From: Sulfitobacter sp. SK012
Lineage (GTDB): Bacteria; Pseudomonadota; Alphaproteobacteria; Rhodobacterales; Rhodobacteraceae
Direction of reading: 5' to 3'
Length of the DNA: 64,000 nt
Assembly (NCBI RefSeq): GCF_003352085.1
Contig: NZ_CP025804.1
Coordinates: 3,968,001-4,032,000, forward strand
The notes under the pieces are model-generated. The model ran no database searches. It was not told where the DNA came from and was given only the letters and a program-made list of their open reading frames with translations. How positions within the stretch are numbered: the first letter of the stretch is position 1; each line of letters begins with the position of its first letter. Below, one piece after another: positions 1 through 9,275 of this stretch. The position numbers and the translations under genes are program-made.

Positions 1-158
1 TGCCGCTGGTCATCGTCGCTTCGGTTGTTCTGGTTGTATCCTTGATGGTTTATCCATGGCCCACCCTGATCGCAGGAAACACGCTTTATTTTTTGTCACT
101 GCCGCTCTCCTATCTTGCCCAACGAAAGCAAACCAAGGCCCTTGGCGACAAAGAATAA
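1..158 (+). CDS. C-terminal fragment of a membrane protein, probably CDP-diacylglycerol-serine O-phosphatidyltransferase
   Basis: The window opens inside this gene; the reading frame starting at base 3 runs to TAA at 156-158 and gives about 51 residues. It shows a hydrophobic segment (PLVIVASVVLVVSLMV), a YPWPTL turn, a second hydrophobic stretch and a basic tail (QRKQTK). That layout matches the last two membrane helices of PssA-type CDP-alcohol phosphatidyltransferases, which commonly carry a YPW motif before the last helix. The catalytic CDP-alcohol motif would lie upstream of the window, so the family assignment is an inference and another polytopic membrane protein is possible. Confidence 0.45.
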   Translation, partial: PLVIVASVVLVVSLMVYPWPTLIAGNTLYFLSLPLSYLAQRKQTKALGDKE

Positions 159-317
159 CGCTCCACGAAGTTTGGAAAAGCTAGCCGTGTCCAGCCAAAT
201 CCTTGTGTCTGGGCGATGCCTAGCCCGCGGAAACGATCAAACCCGCTTTCAAAGTGGCAGGTGATCAAAGCAATAAACTGTGGCACTCTTAGCGATCTGT
301 AACAGAGGGAATTGGGC

Positions 318-1184
318 ATGGAAAAAGTTGGTATCATCGGCGTCGGCCTCATGGGTCACGGCATTGCCATGAACATCGCTAAATCCGGACGCGAGGTTTC
401 GTTTCTGGACCATCCCGGCAACCAGCCGACTGATGATCTGACGACACTTGGTGCACGCGCGATAGGCACAGGTGCCGATATTGCAAAACTCTGCGACGTT
501 ATTATCATCTGCGTCACAGGCACGCCGCAGGTCGAAGATGTGTTAAACTGCGAGGGCGGTGTGCTGGCCGGAATTTCGCCTGGGACGGTGGTTATCGATT
601 GCTCAACCGCCATTCCCAACTCAACTCTTGAGATCGCAAAACAGATCGAGGCCGCTGGCGGGCATTTTCTGGACGCCCCCATGACCCGTACGCCTAAAGA
701 AGCCGCTGAGGGGCGGTTGAACCTGATTGTGGGCGGCGACAAGGCGTTGTTTGATGCGCAACTGCCCCTGTTTGAGACCTACGCGGAAAACGTCACCTAT
801 GTGGGCGGGGTTGGCGCGGGTCACACCATGAAGTTGATCCACAATTACGTTTCACTTGGGTTTTCCGCCGTCCTGTCGGAAGCAGCGGCCACAGCAGACA
901 AAGCCGGCATTGATCCTTTGGCGCTTTTGGACGTCTTGCAAAACGGTGGCGGGCGCAGCGTGGTGCTGGACCGTTTCACGCCTTTTCTGACTGATGGTGA
1001 TCCGTCTGGTTTGGCGTTTTCACTGTCCAATGCAGCCAAAGATATTAGCTATTATCAGGCGATGTCCGATTATCTGGAGATGGCCGGAAACGTCTCATTT
1101 GCAGTGGCGGGCGTTTATGCGGACACAGAGGCAAAGGGCGAAGGCAACCGCTATGTGCCGGAACTGATCTCTCTTTTGAAGTAG
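318..1184 (+). CDS. NAD(P)-dependent beta-hydroxyacid dehydrogenase (3-hydroxyisobutyrate dehydrogenase family)
   Basis: A 288-aa cytosolic oxidoreductase of the 6-phosphogluconate/3-hydroxyisobutyrate dehydrogenase family, which oxidises beta-hydroxyacids or reduces the matching semialdehydes. The N-terminus carries the dinucleotide-binding GxGxxG (GIIGVGLMGHG), the middle a substrate-binding DAPMTRTPKEA segment, and later the family's catalytic lysine in GAGHTMKLIHN. The ATG at 318 is preferred over an in-frame TTG at 312 because AGAGGGA at 304-310 is correctly spaced for it. Length is normal for the family. The gene stands alone, with about 130 bp on each side, so the substrate (hydroxyisobutyrate, tartronate semialdehyde, other) cannot be decided from context. 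Confidence 0.85.
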   Translation: MEKVGIIGVGLMGHGIAMNIAKSGREVSFLDHPGNQPTDDLTTLGARAIGTGADIAKLCDVIIICVTGTPQVEDVLNCEGGVLAGISPGTVVIDCSTAIPNSTLEIAKQIEAAGGHFLDAPMTRTPKEAAEGRLNLIVGGDKALFDAQLPLFETYAENVTYVGGVGAGHTMKLIHNYVSLGFSAVLSEAAATADKAGIDPLALLDVLQNGGGRSVVLDRFTPFLTDGDPSGLAFSLSNAAKDISYYQAMSDYLEMAGNVSFAVAGVYADTEAKGEGNRYVPELISLLK

Positions 1185-1315
1185 GTTCTTGCCGCACCGA
1201 AACCCACCGAAGGACGATGATTTCACTGTTTACGTCCTACCAAAGCATCCATATTCAGCTCAGCGAGCTTCGGTTTGGGTCCCTAAAATACAGATAGAAA
1301 GCACTGGATTTTCCA

Positions 1316-2323
1316 ATGAAACACTTCTCTCTGCTTGATCTTTCACCGATTGCCGATGGTCAGACTGCCGCCGATGCACTCGCCAATACTGTCGACCTCG
1401 CGCGTGCGGCGGAGTGCGCCGGCTACCACCGCTATTGGCTGGCTGAGCATCACAACATGCCCGGCATCGCCAGCGCAGCAACGGCAGTGGTAATCGGACA
1501 GGTGGCGGCCGCGACCAAAACCATGCGGATTGGTGCGGGCGGCATTATGCTCCCCAACCACGCGCCGCTTGTTGTGGCTGAACAGTTCGGGACACTCGCA
1601 ACGCTCTTTCCTGATCGGATCGATTTGGGGCTGGGCCGTGCACCCGGAACCGATATGGCAACCGCCCGCGCCTTGCGACGGCACATGGCACCCGATGATA
1701 GTTTTCCGCAAGATGTGCAGGAACTGATCGGCTATTTTTCTGAGGCCCAAGACGGCGCGCCGGTACGTGCGATCCCCGGCGCAGGCACGCAGGTGCCCGT
1801 CTGGATACTCGGCTCCAGCCTTTATGGCGCGCAACTCGCGGCGATGCTGGGCCTACCCTACGCCTTTGCATCACATTTCGCTCCTGCGATGCTGCAAGAG
1901 GCGTTGGATATCTACCGCAAAACCTTCAGGCCGTCGCAATCGCTGAGCCAACCGCATGTTATGATGGCGGCTGGGGTTTGCGCCGCAGACACCGATGAAG
2001 AAGCCGAATACCTCAGGTCTTCGCAAATTTTGGGCTTTGCAAAGTTGCGGACCGGTAATCCCGGCAAGCTACCGCGCCCGACCCATGATCTGGCGGCACA
2101 GATTCCTGCGCCGGTGCTCGCGCAGGTGAATCAGGCTTTGTCGTGCTCTGCCACTGGGTCTGCACAAACGGTCAAACAGCAGTTGCAAACCATTATCGAC
2201 AGATACCAACCAGACGAGTTGTTGGTGACAGGTATGATCCATGACCATCCAGCACGGTTGAGGTCCTTTGAAATTGCAGCGGACGCTCTGAAGGATTTAC
2301 GCGACCACACAGCCACCGCGTGA
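1316..2323 (+). CDS. LLM-class flavin-dependent oxidoreductase (luciferase-like, MsnO8 type)
   Basis: A 335-aa member of the bacterial luciferase-like monooxygenase superfamily, single-subunit MsnO8-type. Visible hallmarks are the N-terminal [10 protein letters not shown], the [12 protein letters not shown] segment in the substrate/FMN pocket, [14 protein letters not shown] for FMN phosphate binding and the [14 protein letters not shown] stretch, all in the order usual for the TIM-barrel fold. These enzymes use reduced FMN and oxygen to oxidise organic substrates; no dedicated flavin reductase lies nearby and the substrate is unknown. The full family length is present with no interruption. 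Confidence 0.85.
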   Translation: MKHFSLLDLSPIADGQTAADALANTVDLARAAECAGYHRYWLAEHHNMPGIASAATAVVIGQVAAATKTMRIGAGGIMLPNHAPLVVAEQFGTLATLFPDRIDLGLGRAPGTDMATARALRRHMAPDDSFPQDVQELIGYFSEAQDGAPVRAIPGAGTQVPVWILGSSLYGAQLAAMLGLPYAFASHFAPAMLQEALDIYRKTFRPSQSLSQPHVMMAAGVCAADTDEEAEYLRSSQILGFAKLRTGNPGKLPRPTHDLAAQIPAPVLAQVNQALSCSATGSAQTVKQQLQTIIDRYQPDELLVTGMIHDHPARLRSFEIAADALKDLRDHTATA

Positions 2324-2460
2324 TTAAGCACACGCGCATCAAACCAAAACGACCCGCGGCTTTGCAAATTGATTTTCCGCCCTGCCGCACGACCTACTCT
2401 TGTCTGCGCTGCAGATGACCGTCATCTTAGCAGCGCAAATCATCTTCAAGGGCAACGTAA

Positions 2461-3786
2461 ATGAAATCTAAACTGATGCTAATCGCCCTTGGCTTGCACG
2501 GCACGATGGCCACCGCCCAAACCCTGCCCAACCCGATCGTGGACGGCGACTATTTTGAAAACAACCTGGCCGAAGCACAGTTGGGCCAGTTGTTGTTCTA
2601 CGATCCGATTCTTTCTGGCAACCGGGAGGTCGCCTGTGCGACCTGCCACCACCCCAGTCTTGGAACGGCCGATGGGGTATCACTTGGCTTTGGGGATGGC
2701 GGCATTGGTCTGGGCCCTGCCCGGCGGGCCGATCCGAACAATCCACCCGAAGAACGTATCCCCCGCAATGCCCCTGCGCTTTTTAACCTAGGCGCACGCG
2801 AGTTCACCGTACTTTTTCATGATGGTCGCTTGCAGGTTGACCCGTCTCGGCCCGGTGGGTTGCGCACGCCGATGGACGAAGACATGGTTGTTGGCTTTGC
2901 ATCGCTTTTGTCCGCTCAGACGATGTTTCCTGTGCTCAGTCGCGATGAGATGGCAGGCTCCCACTCCGAAAACGGTGTCGCCCGCGCGGTCCGCCAAGGG
3001 TTGATTGCCGGCGGCGCTGGCGCGTGGGATCAACTGGCAAAACGGGTTGCAGGCCTCCCAGCCTATGCGGTTCAATTCCAAGACGTTTATGATCATATCG
3101 GCGGGCCAGAGGAGATCGCATTCACCGATATTTCCAACGCGATCGCGGTGTTTATGGCTCATGAATGGCGCTCTGACACTGCACCTTTTGATGCGGTCTT
3201 GCGCGATGAAGCACAGTTGGAGGGTGCGGCTCAAACCGGGATGATGCTGTTTTACGGAGGCGCAGGGTGTTCGACCTGCCACGCAGGCGCCTATTTGACG
3301 GATCACGATTTCCACGCCATGGGCGCACCGCAGATTGGGCCCGGCAAAGCCGCGAGTTTTGAAGACCATCAGCGCGATGAGGGGCGGTTTCGGGTGACTG
3401 GAAAACGCGCGGACTTGTATGCATTTCGCACGCCGTCGCTGCGCAATGTTGCACTGACCGGTCCTTATGGGCATGCGGGAAGTCACCAAGATTTGGGGCG
3501 GTTTATCATGGACCACGCAGACCCCGCGGCTGGGCTGAAACGGTATGAAGCGTGGCAGGCGATCTTGCCGCCATTTGAGACCGATGATTTTGCAGTTATG
3601 TCAGACCCAGAGCAGGCCGCGCAGATTGCTGCGGCAGTGGAGGTGAAACCCGTTGGCCTAAGCGACAGCGACGTCAAAGCCATCCTTGCGTTTTTAGACA
3701 GCATGACCGATCCGATCAGCATTACGGGACGACTAGGCGTTCCCGACGCAGTTCCAAGCGGGCTGCGCATTCCTAATCCAAATTAG
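2461..3786 (+). CDS. Periplasmic di-haem cytochrome c peroxidase / MauG-family protein
   Basis: A 441-aa exported protein with signal peptide MKSKLMLIALGLHGTMATAQ and two c-type haem sites, CATCH at residues 59-63 and CSTCH at 270-274, as in the CcpA/MauG family. The LGQLLFYDPILSGNREVACATCHHP segment is typical of the N-terminal haem domain, and RTPSLRNVALTGPYGHAGS of the C-terminal domain. Family members reduce hydrogen peroxide in the periplasm or oxidise partner proteins. The stop overlaps by 4 bp the stop of the convergent FG-GAP gene at 3783. This version lacks an obvious electron-donor gene beside it. Which branch it belongs to (true peroxidase or MauG-like) is not decided. Confidence 0.88.
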   Translation: MKSKLMLIALGLHGTMATAQTLPNPIVDGDYFENNLAEAQLGQLLFYDPILSGNREVACATCHHPSLGTADGVSLGFGDGGIGLGPARRADPNNPPEERIPRNAPALFNLGAREFTVLFHDGRLQVDPSRPGGLRTPMDEDMVVGFASLLSAQTMFPVLSRDEMAGSHSENGVARAVRQGLIAGGAGAWDQLAKRVAGLPAYAVQFQDVYDHIGGPEEIAFTDISNAIAVFMAHEWRSDTAPFDAVLRDEAQLEGAAQTGMMLFYGGAGCSTCHAGAYLTDHDFHAMGAPQIGPGKAASFEDHQRDEGRFRVTGKRADLYAFRTPSLRNVALTGPYGHAGSHQDLGRFIMDHADPAAGLKRYEAWQAILPPFETDDFAVMSDPEQAAQIAAAVEVKPVGLSDSDVKAILAFLDSMTDPISITGRLGVPDAVPSGLRIPNPN

Positions 3787-5267
3787 GGCCGGGTGATTAT
3801 CAGGGTCTCACCCGCTTTGGCCTGATGGATCGAGCTGAAGCCGTTGGGCCAATGCACCTTTACCTCAGCCTGCGTTGCTTCTCCCAAACCGAAGTGCCTT
3901 GGCAAAAGCTGGCCACCTGCATGACCCCCGCCGATGGTATGCTGCATTGTCTGTGTCGATTCGCCTGTCGTGACTGCAATCACGCCACCGATTGCGTCGC
4001 GGTTACTGCCGGGTTGCCGAAGCGAGATCCGCACCCAATTGCCACTATCCGCAGTTACATTTCGATAAAGCTCAAGCGGCGCGCGACGGTTCAGCACCAC
4101 CAAATCAAGCCGCCCATCCGCATCGAAATCCGCAAGCCCCGCACCACGCGACCTTTTGACCGATGCGACGCCTGCCCCCACCGAGGCTTCAACAAAGTGG
4201 CCATCTGGATTTTGCATCAGAAGGTTGTTGGGGTCGCGCGTTGCCATTCCTGGCATCTGATCAACGTTGCCTTTGGCGATAAACAAGTCGGCACGGCCAT
4301 CATTATCAATGTCGCCAAACTCGGCGTGCCAGCCGGTCGAGGGGCGTCCATCATCCCCGATATGGGGGCGTTGGGCGTAAGTGCCGATTTCGTAGGGTGC
4401 ATTGGCATACGTCCCATCTGCCTGTGCGATCTGCAGCAATTGGTCGCCCATTGAGGTCAACATCACTTCGTCAAGCCCATCGCCGGTTAAGTCGCGGCTG
4501 GCGATGCCCATGCCCCAGAGTGACACGTTTTTCCAGCCGTCATCCTCGGTCAAAAACCGACGTTCAGAGACATCCCACATTTGCTCGTAGCCACCTGAGA
4601 TATAGTAGTGCCGGTCGTTCGATATCCGCAGCGTCGTACGCCCGCGCGCATCCTGAGCCGCCAACATAGACAGAGGGCAAAACCCTGGCGCAAGGGTCTC
4701 AAAGCGATAACCGCCTGCCCCGGGCCAAAGGATCGCATTGTCATCACATGCCTCGAACGGACCATCGACGTCAGTGCGATCAACGTAGTTGCCAATGGCC
4801 AAAACAGGGCCATTTAAGTCGTCTTGCCACCACGCGGAAAATGCCGTGCTCCATTTATCTTGGGTCGGGATGCCCCACTTGGCTGTCGCATCGGTAAAGC
4901 TGCAATTGGCCCCACCTTTCAACAGCTGGTTGGCCCCAACCCGCAAGACAAACAAATCCATGATGCCATCAGCATCCATGTCCAGCGGATAGGCCCCGGT
5001 CGCCCCTTGGATGTCCAGCAAGGGGGCAGCGGTGAATTGCATATCGCCCCCGTTGCGCAGCATGCTGGCCGGGTTCTTGCCACCAGCGGCAAAAATATCC
5101 GGTAAAGCATTCCCGTCGCAATCGAAAATCGCGAGGCCTCCGCCGACAAAATGTTCCCACCCACCACTATAGACGTGACGCGGCAAATGATCCGAGATGT
5201 CTTGAAACATGGGGTCCGCAACCGCAGGGGTTGCTAGCACACATGCCAGCGCAATGCCGATCCTCAC
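3783..5267 (-). CDS. Exported FG-GAP/VCBS repeat protein with C-terminal ASPIC/UnbV domain (CRTAC1-like)
   Basis: A 494-aa extracytoplasmic protein. The GTG at 5267 is taken as start because it begins a clean signal peptide (VRIGIALACVLATPAVA) and overlaps the TGA of the upstream ROK gene in a GTGA; a longer in-frame extension to 5378 would lie wholly inside that gene. The body has FG-GAP/VCBS blades with calcium-loop signatures (FDCDGNALPD, MDADGIMD, GDIDNDGRAD, FDADGRLD) forming an integrin-like propeller. The end (RISLRQPGSNRDAIGGVI to LPRHFGLG and VHWPNG) is the ASPIC/UnbV domain. It is coupled to the presumed xylose repressor, an unexpected pairing. Its function is unknown; binding of carbohydrate or calcium at the cell surface is a guess. 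Confidence 0.85.
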   Translation of the reverse strand: MRIGIALACVLATPAVADPMFQDISDHLPRHVYSGGWEHFVGGGLAIFDCDGNALPDIFAAGGKNPASMLRNGGDMQFTAAPLLDIQGATGAYPLDMDADGIMDLFVLRVGANQLLKGGANCSFTDATAKWGIPTQDKWSTAFSAWWQDDLNGPVLAIGNYVDRTDVDGPFEACDDNAILWPGAGGYRFETLAPGFCPLSMLAAQDARGRTTLRISNDRHYYISGGYEQMWDVSERRFLTEDDGWKNVSLWGMGIASRDLTGDGLDEVMLTSMGDQLLQIAQADGTYANAPYEIGTYAQRPHIGDDGRPSTGWHAEFGDIDNDGRADLFIAKGNVDQMPGMATRDPNNLLMQNPDGHFVEASVGAGVASVKRSRGAGLADFDADGRLDLVVLNRRAPLELYRNVTADSGNWVRISLRQPGSNRDAIGGVIAVTTGESTQTMQHTIGGGHAGGQLLPRHFGLGEATQAEVKVHWPNGFSSIHQAKAGETLIITRP

Positions 5268-6607
5268 AGCGCCAAATCCGACTTGCTGAACATTTGGTCC
5301 GTCAGAGACGACAGCGCCAACGCTGTGGCCCCCCGCGCCCAGACCAGATCCCCCCAAGCGTGGATCGCGATTTCGCACGGCGCGCGGCCTTGGGACAGGG
5401 TCAGGGATTGCATTTCAGTCAACATTTCGTCGGCATAAAGGTAGTCATATTTCATCCGCTCGCCAGACAAGATGATCAAACCGGGATCAAAGAGCTGCAC
5501 TATATTGGATAGTCCCAACGCCAGATATCGACCGGCGCGGCGAAAAATCATCTGGGCCGAAGTATTCCCCAATTTCGCCTGCTGAAAGAGGGTTTCCAGA
5601 ACATCGCTTTCGTTCTGGTCTCCACCATATGTCTGATCCAACGCTGTCCCGGCTTCGCGGGTCAGCGCGTAATCGGCAAGGTAGGCCTCAAGGCAACCGC
5701 GCTGTCCGCATTTGCACAAGGCACCGTCCAACTGCACCTTCGAATGCCCCAGTTCCAGCCCCATGCCCCGCGCCCCTCGGTAAAGACGGTTGTTCAACAC
5801 CAGCCCCATCCCCACACCATGTTCGACCGTGACGACGGCGAAATCTGTCATGACGCGGCCTGCACCAAACCACAGCTCAGCCAAGGTCAGCATGTTGGCG
5901 TCATTATCAAGGTAGACCGGCATCTCAAACCGCGCTGCAAAAGCAGCAGCCAGATCTTGGTCCCGCTCACTCAGCAGTGACGACCATGGCACTACGCCAG
6001 ATTGATGATCAACAATTCCAGGCAACCCAATGCCAACGGCTTTGATGTCAGCGGGCGACTTACCACTTTGGATCAACACCTTATCAATCAATTCGGCGAT
6101 CTCGTCCATCAGCTGGGACAGACTGCGCCGGGTGTGGACCGTGTCCACCGAGGCATCAGCGATCATATTGCCCGCAAAATCTGTTACCACAGCGGAATGG
6201 CTTTTGTGCGAGAGCTTAATACCGATCACATAGGTCTGGTCCGGCACTACTTCTAGCGCCACGGGAGGCCTGCCACGGCCCTGCTCACGGGCAAGACCCG
6301 CGACTTCGCGCAAAAGACCGCTAGAGATCATTTCCGCCGTCAGCGTGGTCGCCGAGCCCGGACTGATATCAAGCGCACGCGTCATATCAGACCGCGCAGC
6401 CTGCCCGTTTGCTCGAACATATTCGAAAATCTGCTGCCGCAACGGCTTGGCCGTTCCCCGCTCGCCGGGCAAAAGCGGACCACAACCTTCAGTGTTTAGG
6501 GCCGTGCCGGTATATGAAGCTGCATCATCCAAATACTTTAGCCTTCGAAAATAATCGCGCTGATTGGTGGGAATCGCATGACAAAACAATCCCTCAGCGC
6601 CCGTCAC
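5264..6607 (-). CDS. ROK-family transcriptional regulator, probable repressor of the xylose operon
   Basis: A 447-aa regulator: a winged helix-turn-helix at residues about 55-110 (RQQIFEYVRANG, ARSDMTRALDISPGSATTLTAEM), then a ROK sugar-kinase-like domain with the GIGLPGIVD segment near 192-200, LDNDANMLTLAELWFGAG near 233-250 and the zinc motif C-KCGQRGCLEAY near 298-309. Such proteins (XylR of Firmicutes, NagC, Mlc) sense a sugar and release the operator. It is divergent from xylF-xylH-xylG-xylB across 138 bp, which makes it the likely local regulator. The start is a GTG at 6607; the first 40 or so residues are not conserved-looking, so a shorter start is possible. Its TGA overlaps the start of the FG-GAP gene. 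Confidence 0.88.
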   Translation of the reverse strand: MTGAEGLFCHAIPTNQRDYFRRLKYLDDAASYTGTALNTEGCGPLLPGERGTAKPLRQQIFEYVRANGQAARSDMTRALDISPGSATTLTAEMISSGLLREVAGLAREQGRGRPPVALEVVPDQTYVIGIKLSHKSHSAVVTDFAGNMIADASVDTVHTRRSLSQLMDEIAELIDKVLIQSGKSPADIKAVGIGLPGIVDHQSGVVPWSSLLSERDQDLAAAFAARFEMPVYLDNDANMLTLAELWFGAGRVMTDFAVVTVEHGVGMGLVLNNRLYRGARGMGLELGHSKVQLDGALCKCGQRGCLEAYLADYALTREAGTALDQTYGGDQNESDVLETLFQQAKLGNTSAQMIFRRAGRYLALGLSNIVQLFDPGLIILSGERMKYDYLYADEMLTEMQSLTLSQGRAPCEIAIHAWGDLVWARGATALALSSLTDQMFSKSDLAL

Positions 6608-6644
6608 CGCTCATGATACAGCGAAACTATGGCCGCATGGCAAG

Positions 6645-6680
6645 TTTTTATTTTGACAACTGAAAAAAATAGGGCAATCT
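6645..6680 (+). promoter_or_regulatory. Candidate xylF promoter with AT-rich dyad (possible ROK operator)
   Basis: In the 138-bp divergent spacer there is a perfect -35 hexamer TTGACA at 6653-6658. The -10 is poorly defined (CAATCT or AATCTA around 6675-6681). Overlapping the -35 is an inverted repeat, TATTTT (6649-6654) with AAAATA (6666-6671), separated by 11 bases. AT-rich dyads of this kind are bound by ROK repressors such as NagC and Mlc. Assignment as the operator is inferred from position and symmetry only. Confidence 0.45.
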
Positions 6681-6745
6681 AAGTCAGGGTCAAACGACTC
6701 AGCCGCGCTTGATAAAAAAATGCGGCAGTTCTTGGGAGGATAAAA

Positions 6746-7780
6746 ATGCAAAAATATGTAATCGCCGCCGCTGTTGCGGTCGCCGGATTTGGTAACATGG
6801 CATTCGCAGATGGTCACGGTGTGACTGTTGGTGTGAGCTGGTCGAATTTCCAGGAAGAGCGCTGGAAGACCGATGAGGCTGCCATCAAAGGCGCGCTTGA
6901 AGCCGCCGGTGCAACTTATGTCTCTGCTGACGCGCAATCGTCTTCGGCAAAGCAGCTTTCTGATGTTGAAAGCCTGATCGCTCAGGGCGTTGATGCGCTG
7001 ATCATTCTGGCACAAGACAGCGCGGCCATTGGTCCCGCAATCGACGCCGCCGCAGCTGAGGGTATCCCTGTTGTAGGCTATGACCGCCTGATCGAAGACA
7101 GCCGCGCGTTCTATTTGACATTCGACAACGTCGAAGTTGGCCGGATGCAAGCGCGCGCCGTATTCGCAGCACAGCCCGAAGGTCGCTATGTTATGATCAA
7201 AGGCTCACCGACCGATCCAAACGCAGACTTCCTGCGCGGCGGTCAGCAAGAGATCTTGCAGGCGGCGATCGACAGCGGTGCAATCACCATCGTGGACGAG
7301 GCCTATACCGATGGCTGGCTTCCTGCCAACGCTCAGCGCAACATGGAACAGATCCTGACCGCGAACGACAACGGCGTTGATGCGGTTGTTGCGTCTAACG
7401 ACGGCACTGCAGGCGGTGTTGTTGCTGCGCTTACGGCCCAAGGCATGGAAGGCATCCCGGTTTCCGGACAAGATGGCGACCACGCTGCACTGAACCGCGT
7501 CGCACTTGGCACACAAACTGTTTCCGTGTGGAAAGATGCACGTGAACTGGGCAAAGCCGCGGGCGAGATCGCAGTTGAGCTGGCCAGCAGCGACGGCGAC
7601 ATGATGGCCGTTACCAATCACCAGTCATGGACGTCGCCTGCCGGCACAGAATTGACCGCCATCTTCTTGGCTCCTGTGCCCGTCACCGCTGACAACCTGT
7701 CGGCTGTGGTTGACGCAGGCTGGATCACCAAAGAAGCGCTTTGCCAGGGTGTGACCGCGGGTCCTGCTCCTTGTAACTAA
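6746..7780 (+). CDS. xylF: D-xylose ABC transporter substrate-binding protein
   Basis: A 344-aa periplasmic binding protein of the RbsB/XylF family with signal peptide MQKYVIAAAVAVAGFGNMAFA. XylF-like features are VSWSNFQEERWKTDEAA near the mature N-terminus, VVGYDRLIEDS at the hinge, and VVASNDGTAGGVVAAL and VSGQDGD in the C-terminal lobe. A strong Shine-Dalgarno GGGAGGA (6734-6740) precedes the ATG. It is the first gene of xylF-xylH-xylG-xylB and is followed by a hairpin that should keep its transcript level above that of the permease. Xylose is inferred from family resemblance and from the xylulokinase at the operon end. Confidence 0.85.
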   Translation: MQKYVIAAAVAVAGFGNMAFADGHGVTVGVSWSNFQEERWKTDEAAIKGALEAAGATYVSADAQSSSAKQLSDVESLIAQGVDALIILAQDSAAIGPAIDAAAAEGIPVVGYDRLIEDSRAFYLTFDNVEVGRMQARAVFAAQPEGRYVMIKGSPTDPNADFLRGGQQEILQAAIDSGAITIVDEAYTDGWLPANAQRNMEQILTANDNGVDAVVASNDGTAGGVVAALTAQGMEGIPVSGQDGDHAALNRVALGTQTVSVWKDARELGKAAGEIAVELASSDGDMMAVTNHQSWTSPAGTELTAIFLAPVPVTADNLSAVVDAGWITKEALCQGVTAGPAPCN

Positions 7781-7797
7781 GCCTCAGCCTCTATCAG

Positions 7798-7845
7798 TGC
7801 CGGCCTGATGCACCTGCAGCGGGCCGGCATTCTTCCTCTTTTTCT
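7798..7845 (+). terminator. Intra-operon terminator/attenuator between xylF and xylH
   Basis: A perfect 8-bp stem, TGCCGGCC (7798-7805) with GGCCGGCA (7822-7829), encloses a 16-base loop and is followed by a T-rich run (TTCTTCCTCTTTTTCTC). It lies 18 bases after the xylF stop and about 115 bases before the xylH start. Hairpins at this position are common downstream of binding-protein genes, where they stabilise the first cistron or stop most transcripts. Confidence 0.6.
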
Positions 7846-7943
7846 CAAAGACATGTGATAGTTCGCCATAGGTCAACGACGGCCAGACCGGCTTTTGCAT
7901 GCACTTTGCCGCACCCCAACTTCCCCGAGACCGGAGACTTCTG

Positions 7944-9275
7944 ATGTCTGACGCAACCCAAACTGCGCCACCGCGCTCCAAATCATTTCTCAAGTCTCTT
8001 GAGCTAGATACCCGCCTGCTGGGCATGATCGGCGCATTCTTTGTGATCGCAGCCGGATTTCATCTTTATACCGGTTATAATAACGCGGGCTTTTCGTTGG
8101 GCATGTTCACGGAAGGGACGTTCCTGACGCCCCGCAACATTTTCAACCTCACAATTCAGACCGCATCGGTGGGGATCATGGCCACGGGCATGGTCTTTAT
8201 CATTGTCATGCGGCACATCGATTTGTCCGTTGGCGCGCTGTTGGCGACCTGTTCGGCAGTTATGGCGATGACCCAAACAGCGTTTTTGCCCGACGTGCTC
8301 GGCCTTCCGCTGGGCCACCCGATGATTCCCTGGATTGCGATCCTTGCTGGTTTGATTACGGGTGCCGCGATTGGCGCTGCTCAGGGCTGGTTGGTGGGTT
8401 ACCAACTGATCCCTGCCTTTATTGTCACGCTTGGCGGGCTGTTGATTTGGCGCAACGTCGGCTGGTTTATGACTGATGGCGCAACGATCGGGCCACTCGA
8501 TCCGACATTTCAACTCTTTGGTGGGATCAACGGAACCCTTGGCGCAGCATGGAGCTGGATCGTTGGACTGATCGCTGCGGCCACTGCAGCGTGGCTTTTG
8601 ATTAATGCCCGGCGCACACGTGTCGGGCACGGTTTTCCGGTAAAACCTGTCGCGGCAGAAGTCACCATTGGCGCAATACTGATGATCGCGATCTTGGGCT
8701 TTGTTGCAGTCCTAAACGCCTACAATGTGCCCGAACGCGTCGTTGCGCGCGACTTTGCAGAATATGGCTGCGAAAGTGCAGAAGTTTGTGCGGCGAGCTA
8801 TGGCTTACCTATCTCGGTGCTCGTGTTGTTGGTCGTCGCGATCACAATGACGGTCGTGGCACAGCGAACACGGCTGGGGCGCTATATTTTTGCAACCGGC
8901 GGGAACCCTGATGCGACCGAATTGACCGGCGTGAACACGCGGCTCCTGACCGTCAAGATTTTTGCCATCATGGGTCTGCTTTGCGCCATCGGCGCGATTG
9001 TTGCCTCGGCTCGCCAGACCTATCACACCAATGACATTGGCACGCTGGATGAGCTGCGCGTTATCGCGGCTGCTGTAATTGGTGGCACGGCATTATCAGG
9101 CGGTATTGGCACGATCTACGGCGCAATCATTGGCGCGTTGATCATGCAATCACTGCAATCGGGCATGGCGATGGTCAACGTCGATGCGCCCTATCAAAAC
9201 ATTGTTGTGGGCGCCGTCTTGGTCTTTGCCGTCTGGGTCGACATCATCTACCGCAAGCGTTTAGGAGCCAAGTAA
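7944..9275 (+). CDS. xylH: Xylose ABC transporter permease
   Basis: A 443-aa polytopic inner-membrane permease of the BPD_transp_2 (RbsC/XylH) family. It has about ten hydrophobic segments. The family segment IVMRHIDLSVGALLATCSAVMA occurs in the first half and GAIVASARQTYHTNDIG to ELRVIAAAVIGGTALSGGIGTIYGAIIGALIM in the second. The long central region (ARRTRVGHGFPVKPVAAE and following helices) is characteristic of XylH rather than RbsC. ATG at 7944 is chosen over an in-frame ATG at 7899 because CCGGAGA lies at 7931-7937. The stop codon abuts the start of the ATPase gene. Confidence 0.85.
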   Translation: MSDATQTAPPRSKSFLKSLELDTRLLGMIGAFFVIAAGFHLYTGYNNAGFSLGMFTEGTFLTPRNIFNLTIQTASVGIMATGMVFIIVMRHIDLSVGALLATCSAVMAMTQTAFLPDVLGLPLGHPMIPWIAILAGLITGAAIGAAQGWLVGYQLIPAFIVTLGGLLIWRNVGWFMTDGATIGPLDPTFQLFGGINGTLGAAWSWIVGLIAAATAAWLLINARRTRVGHGFPVKPVAAEVTIGAILMIAILGFVAVLNAYNVPERVVARDFAEYGCESAEVCAASYGLPISVLVLLVVAITMTVVAQRTRLGRYIFATGGNPDATELTGVNTRLLTVKIFAIMGLLCAIGAIVASARQTYHTNDIGTLDELRVIAAAVIGGTALSGGIGTIYGAIIGALIMQSLQSGMAMVNVDAPYQNIVVGAVLVFAVWVDIIYRKRLGAK

